Part shown: positions 15,312 through 22,422 of the stretch, piece after piece
Position numbering within the stretch: the stretch's first letter is position 1
Layout of the letters: each line of letters opens with the position of its first letter
Origin: Pseudoflavonifractor sp. 60
Lineage (GTDB): Bacteria; Bacillota; Clostridia; Oscillospirales; Oscillospiraceae
Direction: 5' to 3'
Assembly (NCBI RefSeq): GCF_009911645.1
Contig: NZ_QWKI01000043.1
Span: 1-32,609, forward strand
DNA: 32,609 nt
Notes under the pieces: generated by a model
What the model was told of the DNA's origin: nothing
What the model saw: only the letters and a program-made list of their open reading frames with translations
Database searches by the model: none
Translations under genes and position numbers: made by a program

Positions 15312-15872
15312 TCACTTATTTTTTGCCGCTAAAAATCCAAATCCGGTGCCGCAGGCCCCGCCGACCAGGTGCATCAGATTGGCCACGTTGTCCCGCACAA
15401 AGAAGATGGACCACACCTCCCGGCCCAGGTACAGCAGAGCCACCAGGATTAGGGTCAGGGGGATCATGCCGTTTTTCATGCCCGCCAGGGAGGAGAGCAT
15501 AATCAGCATAAACACAATTCCGCTGGCCCCCAGCAGGGCGGCGTCGGGAAAGCACACAAACTGGAGGACGCCGGAGACCAGAGCGGTGAACACAATGCCC
15601 GCCAGCAGGACCGAGCTGCCGTACTTCTCCTCCAGAGGCGGACCCACTACCAGCAGAAGGAGCATATTGCCCATAAAGTGGTCTATGCCGGCGTGGCCCA
15701 GCACGTGGCCCAAAAAACGGACGTAAGTAAAGGGGTCTGTCAGAGGCGCCCGGTAGACGGAAAACAGGTGCCAGGTGGTCCAGTCTCTGGTCAGATAGCC
15801 CAGGGCCAGCGCCGCCAGCGACAGGAGAAAAAAGCTGAGGATCACCGGCGAATTATATTGCAGCTTCTTCAT
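15312..15872 (-). CDS. Rhomboid-family intramembrane serine protease
   Basis: A 186-residue membrane protein with six predicted helices. The catalytic pair of rhomboids is visible: GASG with Ser118, and His168 in HLVGGACG. The helix-2 motif H-x8-N is present as H60-x8-N69 (HAGIDHFMGN). It should cleave other membrane proteins within the bilayer. The ribosome site is weak (GGGGGGAG far from ATG). It lies 127 bases after the P-type ATPase gene, separated by two hairpins, and 17 bases before the PRTase gene, so it is part of the Ter minus operon. Its substrate is unknown. Confidence 0.9.
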   Translation of the reverse strand: MKKLQYNSPVILSFFLLSLAALALGYLTRDWTTWHLFSVYRAPLTDPFTYVRFLGHVLGHAGIDHFMGNMLLLLVVGPPLEEKYGSSVLLAGIVFTALVSGVLQFVCFPDAALLGASGIVFMLIMLSSLAGMKNGMIPLTLILVALLYLGREVWSIFFVRDNVANLMHLVGGACGTGFGFLAAKNK

Positions 15873-15910
15873 GGTGGTATCGCTCCCCCCAATGTATTCG
15901 CTTCGGATTT

Positions 15911-15958
15911 CGCAGACAGCTGTTTCTCTCCGCCGGAGGCGGGGAGAAACAACTGCGC
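15911..15958. repeat. Long imperfect hairpin upstream of the rhomboid gene
   Basis: CGCAG...CTGCG (15911-15915 with 15954-15958) encloses a 13-bp stem with one mismatch (15922-15934 with 15938-15950). On the minus transcript it lies between the ATPase terminator and the rhomboid start codon. No T run follows, so mRNA processing or protection is more likely than termination. Confidence 0.5.
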
Positions 15959-15964
15959 CTTTTG

Positions 15965-15996
15965 AAATGGCTTCCCCGAAGACAGGGAAGCCATTT
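15965..15996 (-). terminator. Hairpin, possible partial terminator after the calcium ATPase gene
   Basis: Perfect 12-bp stem AAATGGCTTCCC/GGGAAGCCATTT (15965-15976 with 15985-15996, 8-base loop), beginning just past the ATPase stop codon. On the minus strand only three T follow and they are part of the stem, so termination may be partial and the downstream genes may be read through. Confidence 0.5.
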
Positions 15997-15999
15997 TCC

Positions 16000-18645
16000 T
16001 TACTTCTGCTTCACAACGGCCTTGCGCAGCAGGTCCACCGGGATCATGGTCACGGCCAGCACCGCCACCACGCACCAGCCCGCCGCTCCAAAGGGCACGC
16101 AGCTGAACATACTGCCCACCCAGCCCAGGCCGGGGATCAGTCCGGCGTTGACAATGACGGCCTGCACCAGGATAATGGCGATAAACACCTTCATAAAGCC
16201 GGTGTTCTCATTCAGCCCCTGGAAGATGGCCCCGCCCTCGTCCCGGACATTGAAGCCGTTAAACAGGGCGCACCAGATGAACAGCACGAAATAGGCGGAC
16301 AGCTTCTGCGCGGTGTTGGCAAAGAACTGGTCGAAGAAGGGGACCTTCAAAAAGGCGAAGCTGAGGGCAGTCAGCCAGACGCCCATGGTAATGATCTGGA
16401 CCATCATGGGCTTACTGACAATGCTCTCGTCCCGCCGCCGGGGCTTCTCCGACATATAGATCTCCTTGGCCGGCTCGTTGCCCAGCATAATGGCCCCCAG
16501 GCCGTCCATCACCAGGTTGACAAACAGCAGGTGGGTCACCTTCAGGGGCTCCTCCACTCCAAAGAAGGGGGCCACGGCGCTGACCACCACGGCGGCCACG
16601 TTGATGACCAGCTGGAACTTGCAGAATTTCAGAATGTTGTGGTAGATGGTGCGGCCATACCAGATGGCGTCCTTGATGGACTTGAAGTTGTCGTCCAGGA
16701 TGACGATCTTGCCCGCCTCCTTGGCCGCCTCGGTGCCGCTGCCCATGGCAAAGCCCACATCGGCCCGCTTCAGGGCGGGGGAGTCGTTGACGCCGTCGCC
16801 GGTCATGCCCACCACCAGATTCATCTCCTGGCACAGGCGGACCATACGGGACTTGTCGGTGGGCAGGGCCCGGGCAATGACCCGGATGCGGGGGATGAGC
16901 TCCTTCACCTCGTCGTCGGACAGCTTGCCCAGCTGGCTGGAGGCCAGCGCCACATCGTCCTGGCTTTTCAGCAGGCCCGCGTCCTTGGCAATGGCCACGG
17001 CGGTCTCCAGCCGGTCGCCGGTAATCATAACCACCTGGATGCCGGCGTTCTGCACAGCGGCGATGGCCTCACGGGCCTCCGGGCGCACGTCGTCCCGGAT
17101 CCCCAGGAAGCCGATAATGGTGGTGTCGGCGTTGATCTGGTCCTTGGTCATGGCCTTGTCGGAGTAGCCGAAGGCCAGGACCCGCATGGATTTGCCCGCC
17201 AGCTCGTCAATTTTGGCGCTGACGTTGTTCAGGTTGATGGTATGCACGTCGCCGCTGAGGCTGAGGTATTTGCCGGATACGGCCAGCAGCTTCTCCGGGG
17301 CGCCCTTGTAGAAGGTCTTGTCCAGCTCCCGCAGGTGGGCCTGGCTGAACTTGTTGGAGGAGTTGAAGCTCTGGGACTCGGTGACAGTATAGGTCCCCTC
17401 CAGCTTTCTCAGCGTCTCTGCCCCCAGGAAGCGCACCAGCGCCTGGTCGGTGGCGTTGCCGCCGATGACCCGCCCCTGGGCGTCAAACATGGACTGGGTA
17501 TTTTTGCCGATGGCCAGGTCCAGCAGGCCCTTCAGCTTCCCGTGCTGGGCCAGCTCCGACAGGGGGATGGAGATGCCGTCGGCCGTGAAAAACTCCACCG
17601 CCTCCAGGTGGCCCTTGGTGATGGTGCCCGTCTTGTCGCTGAACAGGATGTTCAGAGAGCCCGCCGTCTCTATGCCCTCCGCCTTGCGCACCAGCACATT
17701 GTGGTCCAGCATCTTGCTGGTGTTCTGCATCAGCACCAGGGAGATCATCAGGGGCAGGCCCTCGGGTACCGCACAGACGATAATGACAATGGCCAGGGAC
17801 ACCGCCTCCACCAGGTCCTTGATGATCTCGGTGGCGCCGGTGGCCAGATAGGGCTCCACACCGCCGGCGGACAGCACAAAGTAGCCCATATACATCACTG
17901 CAATGACAATGGCGCCGATATAGCCGAAGCGGGAGATCATATCCGCCAGCTTAGCCAGCTTCACCTTCAGGGGGGAGTCGGGCTCGTCGTCCTGCATCTC
18001 CTCGGCCATTTTGCCCATCATGGTCTTCAGGCCCACCTTCTGGACGTCCATCACGCCCTCGCCGTCGAAGAGCACCGCCCCCCGGAAGAGGGAGTGCTGG
18101 TCCACAAAGGTGTCGCCGGTAATCTCCTCCGCCAGACGGAAGCCCTCCTGAGCCGCCGTCTTGGGGCACTCCTCCGCCTCGCCGTTGAGGGCGGAGTTGT
18201 CCACCTTCAGGCCGCCGTGAATGAGCACGCCGTCCGCCGGGATTTTGTCGCCGGACTGAAGGAGGATCTTGTCCCCCACCACCACGTCGTCCACGTCAAT
18301 CACGGTGATAACGCCGTTGCGGTAGGCCTTGCACTGGTCCTTTTTGGTGTTCTCCTTCAGCTCGCGGTACTTGGTGTCGCTGGCAACCCCGGTCTTGGCG
18401 GAGACGAAGGCCACAATGAGCACCGCCACGATGGTGCCCGCCGGCTCATAGATGTCGGCGTAGCCGAAGGCCCACATGGCGATCATCAGTGCCGCAATGG
18501 CAAGCAGGATGCGGATCATGGGGTCGCCGAAGGTCTCCTTAAATTCCGCCCAGAAGGTGGTGGGCTCGGAGTCCGGGATCACATTGCTGCCATATTGCTT
18601 TCTGGATTCAGCAGCTTCCTTGTCAGATAGTCCATTGAAGTGCAT
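16000..18645 (-). CDS. PMCA-type calcium-translocating P-type ATPase
   Basis: An 881-residue P2-type ATPase with about ten membrane helices. Phosphorylation motif DKTGT has Asp337; the hinge is TGDGVNDSPALKRADVG; helix 4 has CAVPEGLP with the calcium-ligand glutamate; helix 6 has NLVMDG with the Asn and Asp that bind calcium. The helix-5 acid of SERCA pumps is missing (QLVINVAAV), which is the single-site PMCA pattern. The A-domain loop reads LNGEAEE where TGES is usual, keeping the essential Glu. It should export calcium. The start at 18645 has GAGGAGAG before it; the longer frame runs into terD. It sits in the Ter operon after four calcium-binding TerD proteins. Confidence 0.93.
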   Translation of the reverse strand: MHFNGLSDKEAAESRKQYGSNVIPDSEPTTFWAEFKETFGDPMIRILLAIAALMIAMWAFGYADIYEPAGTIVAVLIVAFVSAKTGVASDTKYRELKENTKKDQCKAYRNGVITVIDVDDVVVGDKILLQSGDKIPADGVLIHGGLKVDNSALNGEAEECPKTAAQEGFRLAEEITGDTFVDQHSLFRGAVLFDGEGVMDVQKVGLKTMMGKMAEEMQDDEPDSPLKVKLAKLADMISRFGYIGAIVIAVMYMGYFVLSAGGVEPYLATGATEIIKDLVEAVSLAIVIIVCAVPEGLPLMISLVLMQNTSKMLDHNVLVRKAEGIETAGSLNILFSDKTGTITKGHLEAVEFFTADGISIPLSELAQHGKLKGLLDLAIGKNTQSMFDAQGRVIGGNATDQALVRFLGAETLRKLEGTYTVTESQSFNSSNKFSQAHLRELDKTFYKGAPEKLLAVSGKYLSLSGDVHTINLNNVSAKIDELAGKSMRVLAFGYSDKAMTKDQINADTTIIGFLGIRDDVRPEAREAIAAVQNAGIQVVMITGDRLETAVAIAKDAGLLKSQDDVALASSQLGKLSDDEVKELIPRIRVIARALPTDKSRMVRLCQEMNLVVGMTGDGVNDSPALKRADVGFAMGSGTEAAKEAGKIVILDDNFKSIKDAIWYGRTIYHNILKFCKFQLVINVAAVVVSAVAPFFGVEEPLKVTHLLFVNLVMDGLGAIMLGNEPAKEIYMSEKPRRRDESIVSKPMMVQIITMGVWLTALSFAFLKVPFFDQFFANTAQKLSAYFVLFIWCALFNGFNVRDEGGAIFQGLNENTGFMKVFIAIILVQAVIVNAGLIPGLGWVGSMFSCVPFGAAGWCVVAVLAVTMIPVDLLRKAVVKQK

Positions 18646-18674
18646 ATCGGGTTCTCTCCTCGTGAAAATATCAG

Positions 18675-18705
18675 AAAAGAGAGGCACGGTGAAGCCATCC
18701 TCTCT
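18675..18705 (-). terminator. Possible attenuator between terD and the calcium ATPase gene
   Basis: A 7-bp stem AGAGAGG/CCTCTCT (18678-18684 with 18699-18705) with a 14-base loop, followed on the minus strand by TTTTCTGATATTTT. It is weak, but sits in a 116-base gap in an otherwise tight operon, so it may reduce downstream transcription. Confidence 0.35.
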
Positions 18706-18761
18706 CCTCTGTGATTCAAGCGTCAATCTGTCTCTATCAATGATTGCCGGAAAGCGTCCGC

Positions 18762-19361
18762 TTATACATACCGGCCAATCAGTTCGCCCAGACCCGGGTC
18801 GGTGGTGCCCTGGCCAATGGCGCTGAACTTCCACTCGCCGTTGTGGCGGTAGACCTCGCCAAAAATCATGGCGGTCATGCCGCTGTAGTTTTCGGTCAGG
18901 TTATACTTGCACAGCTCCTGGTTGTTCCGGGCGTCCACAATACGGATAAAGGCGTTCTGGATCATCCCGAAGTGCTGGTGGCGCTGCACCGCCTGGTAGA
19001 TGTTCACCACCAGCACAATGCGGTCGTAATCGGCGGGGACTTGGGCCAGGTCGATGACGATCTGCTCGTCGTCCCCGTCCCCTGCGCCGGTGAGATTGTC
19101 GCCCATGTGGCGGACGGTATTGGTGGGGTGGGTCAGGTTGCCGAAATAGATAATATCCGCCTTATCGGTGAGCTTGCCGCCCCGCAGCATCAGCGCCGAG
19201 GCGTCGCAGTCGATGGCGGGCTGGCCGCCGCCGAACAGGCCGCCCAGCAGGCCGCCGCTCTTTTTGGCCTCGTCCCAGCCCAGGCCCACCACCACGGAGC
19301 TCAGCCCCGCGTTGTCCTTGGTCAGGCTGACCTTCTGGCCCTTCTGTAAGCTTACAGACAT
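18762..19361 (-). CDS. TerD-family calcium-binding protein (YceC-like)
   Basis: A 199-residue TerD-domain protein. It has the family start [17 protein letters not shown], the VVGLGWD strand, the acidic IDCDASALML site (50-59), the [17 protein letters not shown] loop (85-101) and the [13 protein letters not shown] strand near the C-terminus. TerD domains bind calcium through these acidic loops. A Gly-rich insert (residues 33-48, GGLLGGLFGGG) after the first strand is characteristic of Bacillus YceC-like members. The ATG follows AGGAGGAG by 6 bases. It is the fourth TerD copy in the operon, 63 bases after the preceding one, with a hairpin in the gap. Confidence 0.94.
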   Translation of the reverse strand: MSVSLQKGQKVSLTKDNAGLSSVVVGLGWDEAKKSGGLLGGLFGGGQPAIDCDASALMLRGGKLTDKADIIYFGNLTHPTNTVRHMGDNLTGAGDGDDEQIVIDLAQVPADYDRIVLVVNIYQAVQRHQHFGMIQNAFIRIVDARNNQELCKYNLTENYSGMTAMIFGEVYRHNGEWKFSAIGQGTTDPGLGELIGRYV

Positions 19362-19380
19362 GATAATCTCCTCCTGATGG

Positions 19381-19423
19381 CAAATGGTAAATTCCCCCCT
19401 GTGCTTCCGGGGGCTGCCATTTG
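19381..19423. repeat. Nested hairpin between two terD genes
   Basis: CAAATGG (19381-19387) pairs with CCATTTG (19417-19423), and CCCCC (19395-19399) with GGGGG (19409-19413). On the minus transcript no T run follows. It may stabilise or cleave the mRNA between terD genes. Confidence 0.45.
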
Positions 19424-19424
19424 A

Positions 19425-20027
19425 TTATTTTCTTCCCGCCTGCCAGCGCAGTCCCCAGCCGAAAGCGGCGTCCAGCTCCCGGTGGCTGGGGTAGAACTGG
19501 ACGATCTTCTCCACGCTGAAGGTCTCATCATTGACATTCTCCAGCAGGGCCAGGCCGCACATGGCATAGGGGGAGTTGTAGGTGTCCATCTTGACAATCA
19601 GGTCCTCGGCGCCGGGATACTTGATGGTGACGGTGGCGTCGGCCTGCTGCCAGTTGGCGACCCCCTCATAGATGAAGGTGTACACCAGGATGCGCTGGAT
19701 CTCGGCAATCCTGTTGCCGTTGATGCGCAGGTTCTCCCCCGTGGTCACCGCGCCGGTGCGGTCATCCCCGTCCAGAGAGATGAAGGGGGGCTGCTGAAGG
19801 GAGCCGAAAGCGTTGCCCAGAGCCTGGACCACACCCTTCTGCCCATTCTTCAGCTCAAAGAGGCAGCCCAGGTCCAGGTCAATGCCCTGGCCGCCGCTGA
19901 ACAGACCGAACAGGCCCTTCTTGGCAGGCCGGGCGTTCCAGTTCAAGTTGACCAAAATCTCTCCCAGGCCAGCGGAGCCGCCCTTTTTCAGACTGACTTT
20001 CTTTCCTTTTTCCAGACTGATGGCCAT
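19425..20027 (-). CDS. Divergent TerD-family protein
   Basis: A 200-residue member of the TerD family, the most divergent of the four. It keeps the opening SLEKGKKVSLKKG and strand LVNLNW, and has an insert KKGLFGLFSGGQG (36-48) like the YceC-type copy. The second acidic loop, GDGDDEQI in its paralogues, is replaced by SLDGDDRTGAVTTGENL (84-100), and the first acidic site reads IDLDLGC. The C-terminus (DAAFGWGLRWQAG) also differs. Reduced or altered metal binding is likely; it could be a partner subunit in TerD hetero-complexes, similar to TerA/TerF-type members. AAGGAGGAAATT precedes the ATG. Confidence 0.88.
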   Translation of the reverse strand: MAISLEKGKKVSLKKGGSAGLGEILVNLNWNARPAKKGLFGLFSGGQGIDLDLGCLFELKNGQKGVVQALGNAFGSLQQPPFISLDGDDRTGAVTTGENLRINGNRIAEIQRILVYTFIYEGVANWQQADATVTIKYPGAEDLIVKMDTYNSPYAMCGLALLENVNDETFSVEKIVQFYPSHRELDAAFGWGLRWQAGRK

Positions 20028-20040
20028 ATGAATTTCCTCC

Positions 20041-20622
20041 TTACTCCACGTCTACGCCGTAGTTGGCGCACAGTGCCGCCAGGCCGCCCTGGTAGCCGCT
20101 GCCGATGGCGTTAAACTTCCACTCGCCGTTGTGCTTGTACAGCTCGCCAAAGACCACGGCGGTCTCGATGGAGAAATCCTCTCCCAGGTCGTAGCGCAGC
20201 AGCTCCTCGCCGGTGAGCTCGTTAAAGATACGGATAAATGCGTTATTCACCATGCCGAAGTTCTGCCGGCGCTCCTCCGCGTCGTAGATGGTGGCGGTAA
20301 AGGCCACATGGGTTATGGAGTCGGGGAGCTTGGTCAGGTCCACCTTGATCTGCTCGTCGTCCCCGTCCCCCGCGCCGGTGAGGTTGTCGCCCATGTGCTC
20401 GACCCCGCCGGAGGCGTGCTTCAGGTTGCCGTAGAAGACGAAGTCGCCGGAGCCGGCCACCTTCCCGCTGTCCCCCAGCAGGAACGCCGCCGCGTCCAGG
20501 TCGAAGTCCCCGCCGGTGTCGAACTGGTTCACGTCCCAGCCCAGACCCACAACCACCTTGGACAGGCCGGGGTTGTCCTTGGTCAGGCTCACTTTCTGGC
20601 CCTTTTTCAAATTGACAGGCAT
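20041..20622 (-). CDS. TerD-family calcium-binding protein (YceD/YceE-like)
   Basis: A 193-residue canonical TerD protein without insert. Calcium-site loops are DFDLDA (39-44) and GDGDDEQI (85-92); the N-terminus is [19 protein letters not shown] and the C-terminal strand is [13 protein letters not shown]. TerD proteins are cytosolic or membrane-surface calcium binders induced by envelope and metal stress. The start codon has TAAGGAGGG before it. It lies 51 bases after the next upstream terD copy, with which it shares most of its sequence pattern, suggesting local duplication. Confidence 0.96.
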   Translation of the reverse strand: MPVNLKKGQKVSLTKDNPGLSKVVVGLGWDVNQFDTGGDFDLDAAAFLLGDSGKVAGSGDFVFYGNLKHASGGVEHMGDNLTGAGDGDDEQIKVDLTKLPDSITHVAFTATIYDAEERRQNFGMVNNAFIRIFNELTGEELLRYDLGEDFSIETAVVFGELYKHNGEWKFNAIGSGYQGGLAALCANYGVDVE

Positions 20623-20673
20623 AAGAATACCCTCCTTACTATATTTAAGCCGATCCCCCGGAGGGGACGGAGC

Positions 20674-21255
20674 TTACGCAACCTCGATGCCGTAGTGGCC
20701 GCACAGCGCCGCCAGGCCGCCCTGGAAGCCGCTGCCAATGGCGTTGAACTTCCACTCGCCGTTGTGCCGGTACAGCTCGCCCACCACAATGGCGGTCTCA
20801 ATGGAGAAGTCCTCCCCCAGGTCGTAGCGGATCAAATCGGCGCCGGACACCATGTCCTGGATGTGGATATAGGCGTTGGACACTTGGCCAAAATTCTGCC
20901 GGCGGACGTCGGCGTCGTAGATGGTGACGGTGAAGGCGATGCGCTCCACGTTGGCGGGCACCAGGCTCAGGTCCACCACGATCTGCTCGTCGTCCCCGTC
21001 CCCCTCGCCGGTGAGGTTGTCCCCCATGTGCTTCAGTGCGCCGCTGGTGTGCTCCAGATTGCCGTAGAAGATGAACTCCTTCTCGGTGGGGCACTTGCCA
21101 TTGCCGCCCACCATAAAGGCCGCCGCGTCCAGGTCGAAGGCCGCGCCGGAGTCAAAGGCGTTGACGTCCCAGCCCAGGCCCACCATCAGCTTGGACAGGC
21201 CCGGATTGCCCTTGGTCAGGTCTACCTTTTGTCCCTTGCTCAGATTGATTGCCAT
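20674..21255 (-). CDS. TerD-family calcium-binding protein (YceD/YceE-like)
   Basis: A 193-residue canonical TerD protein, the first terD copy in transcription order. It has the same layout as its downstream neighbour: [25 protein letters not shown] (39-44), [10 protein letters not shown] (83-92) and [13 protein letters not shown]. Both calcium loops are intact. CAGGAGGAG precedes the ATG, and the telA-like gene ends 33 bases upstream, which fits a continuous transcript. In Bacillus the equivalent yceC-yceH operon is induced by general and envelope stress; induction here is not shown. Confidence 0.96.
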   Translation of the reverse strand: MAINLSKGQKVDLTKGNPGLSKLMVGLGWDVNAFDSGAAFDLDAAAFMVGGNGKCPTEKEFIFYGNLEHTSGALKHMGDNLTGEGDGDDEQIVVDLSLVPANVERIAFTVTIYDADVRRQNFGQVSNAYIHIQDMVSGADLIRYDLGEDFSIETAIVVGELYRHNGEWKFNAIGSGFQGGLAALCGHYGIEVA

Positions 21256-21288
21256 AATTGTCTCCTCCTGTTTTTTGATTTCTTACGG

Positions 21289-22419
21289 TCACTTTGGCAT
21301 GTGGTACCGCTGATTAAATTCCGCCTTAATGGTCTCCAGCCGCTTCTGGTCCTCGACCCGCTGCTTCCGGGCGTTCTCCTGAATCTGCCGGGTCTCTTCA
21401 ATGCCGGAGACGATGGTGTGCCAGGTCTTCTCCAGGGTCTCGATTTTAATGGAGCTGCCCGAGGCCAGACGGGCGGTCATCTTGGACTGCTCGGCGGTGT
21501 TCTGGGCGTTGCGGATGAGCATCTCATTGGTCCGCTGATCCAGGGCCGACATGGCCTCCGCCTGAATGCGCTGGCGCTTGAGCATAATGGCCTGGGTCAG
21601 CGCCTGCTTGAAGACGGGCAGGGTGATAATGAAAGCGGAGTTGATCTTCCGCACCAGGTTCATGTTGCTGAACTGCATGGTCTTAATCATGGGGATGGAC
21701 TGCATGGCCACACTCTCGGCGGTGCGCAGGTCCTGGGTGCGCTGCTCCAGCATCATCAGGGCCTGCTCCAGGGAGGTCAGCTCAAACTGGATGGAGCCGT
21801 CCCCGGTGGTCTCCATATCCCGGCGGCGCTGGGCAATATACTCCTCCAGCTCCCGGCACCCCTGCTCCCCGGCCAGGATATACTTCACCAGCTCGTGGTA
21901 GTAGTTCACGTTGGCCTGGAACATCTCCTCCAGCTTGCGGTTGGACTGGGTGATCTCCGACTCGTACTGCTTGAGCTGGACATAGATCTTGTCTACCTCC
22001 TCGCCCATGGTGTGGTATTTGGCCAAAATCTTGTCCAGCTGCCGGCGCATTCCCCCGAAGAGTTTGCCCAGCAGCCCCGGGTTGTCCTTAATCTCCTCAA
22101 TATCGAACTTGTCCATAATCTTTGCCAGGGTTGTGAGCATAGCGCTGGAGTTGTCCAGCTGGGACATATTCATGCTGTTGAGGATGGTGTCGGAGCACTT
22201 GGCGATCTCCTCCGCCGCCCCGCTGCCGAAGGACACGATGGTCTCCAGGTTGTACACCTCGATCTGGCTGGCCAGGGCATCCACCTCTGGGGAGTTGACC
22301 AGGACCGCCGTCATCTGCTGGCGGTCGTCCACAATGTCGTACTGGGGAAATTCCTCCTGGGCGGTCTGAGTCTGAAGCTGGACAGGCTCCGAGGCCGGTC
22401 TGTTAAAATCTAATCCCAT
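21289..22419 (-). CDS. TelA/YceH-family toxic anion resistance protein
   Basis: A 376-residue TelA-family protein (YceH-like), mostly alpha-helical and highly charged, probably with long coiled coils. Family blocks include IVSFGSGAAEEIAKCSD, the NPGLLGKLFGGMRRQLDKIL region, the YYHELVKYILAGEQG stretch and a long C-terminal helix (KIETLEKTWHTIVSGIEET). TelA proteins have no established enzymatic activity; they accompany TerD and YceG in stress clusters and are named for tellurite resistance. GGAAGGAGTT precedes the start, 3 bases after the yceG-like stop. Confidence 0.94.
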   Translation of the reverse strand: MGLDFNRPASEPVQLQTQTAQEEFPQYDIVDDRQQMTAVLVNSPEVDALASQIEVYNLETIVSFGSGAAEEIAKCSDTILNSMNMSQLDNSSAMLTTLAKIMDKFDIEEIKDNPGLLGKLFGGMRRQLDKILAKYHTMGEEVDKIYVQLKQYESEITQSNRKLEEMFQANVNYYHELVKYILAGEQGCRELEEYIAQRRRDMETTGDGSIQFELTSLEQALMMLEQRTQDLRTAESVAMQSIPMIKTMQFSNMNLVRKINSAFIITLPVFKQALTQAIMLKRQRIQAEAMSALDQRTNEMLIRNAQNTAEQSKMTARLASGSSIKIETLEKTWHTIVSGIEETRQIQENARKQRVEDQKRLETIKAEFNQRYHMPK

Positions 22420-22422
22420 AAT

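Noticed and set aside
15871..18630. A 919-codon plus-strand frame opposite the calcium ATPase
   Set aside because: The minus strand has all P-type ATPase motifs. The plus frame is His/Gln/Val-rich, low in motif content and unrelated to any family.
12068..22419. Reading the island as simple tellurite resistance
   Set aside because: The ter/tel names are historical. The set of enzymes, pump, proteases and regulator fits a broader stress system, and tellurite resistance cannot be read from sequence.
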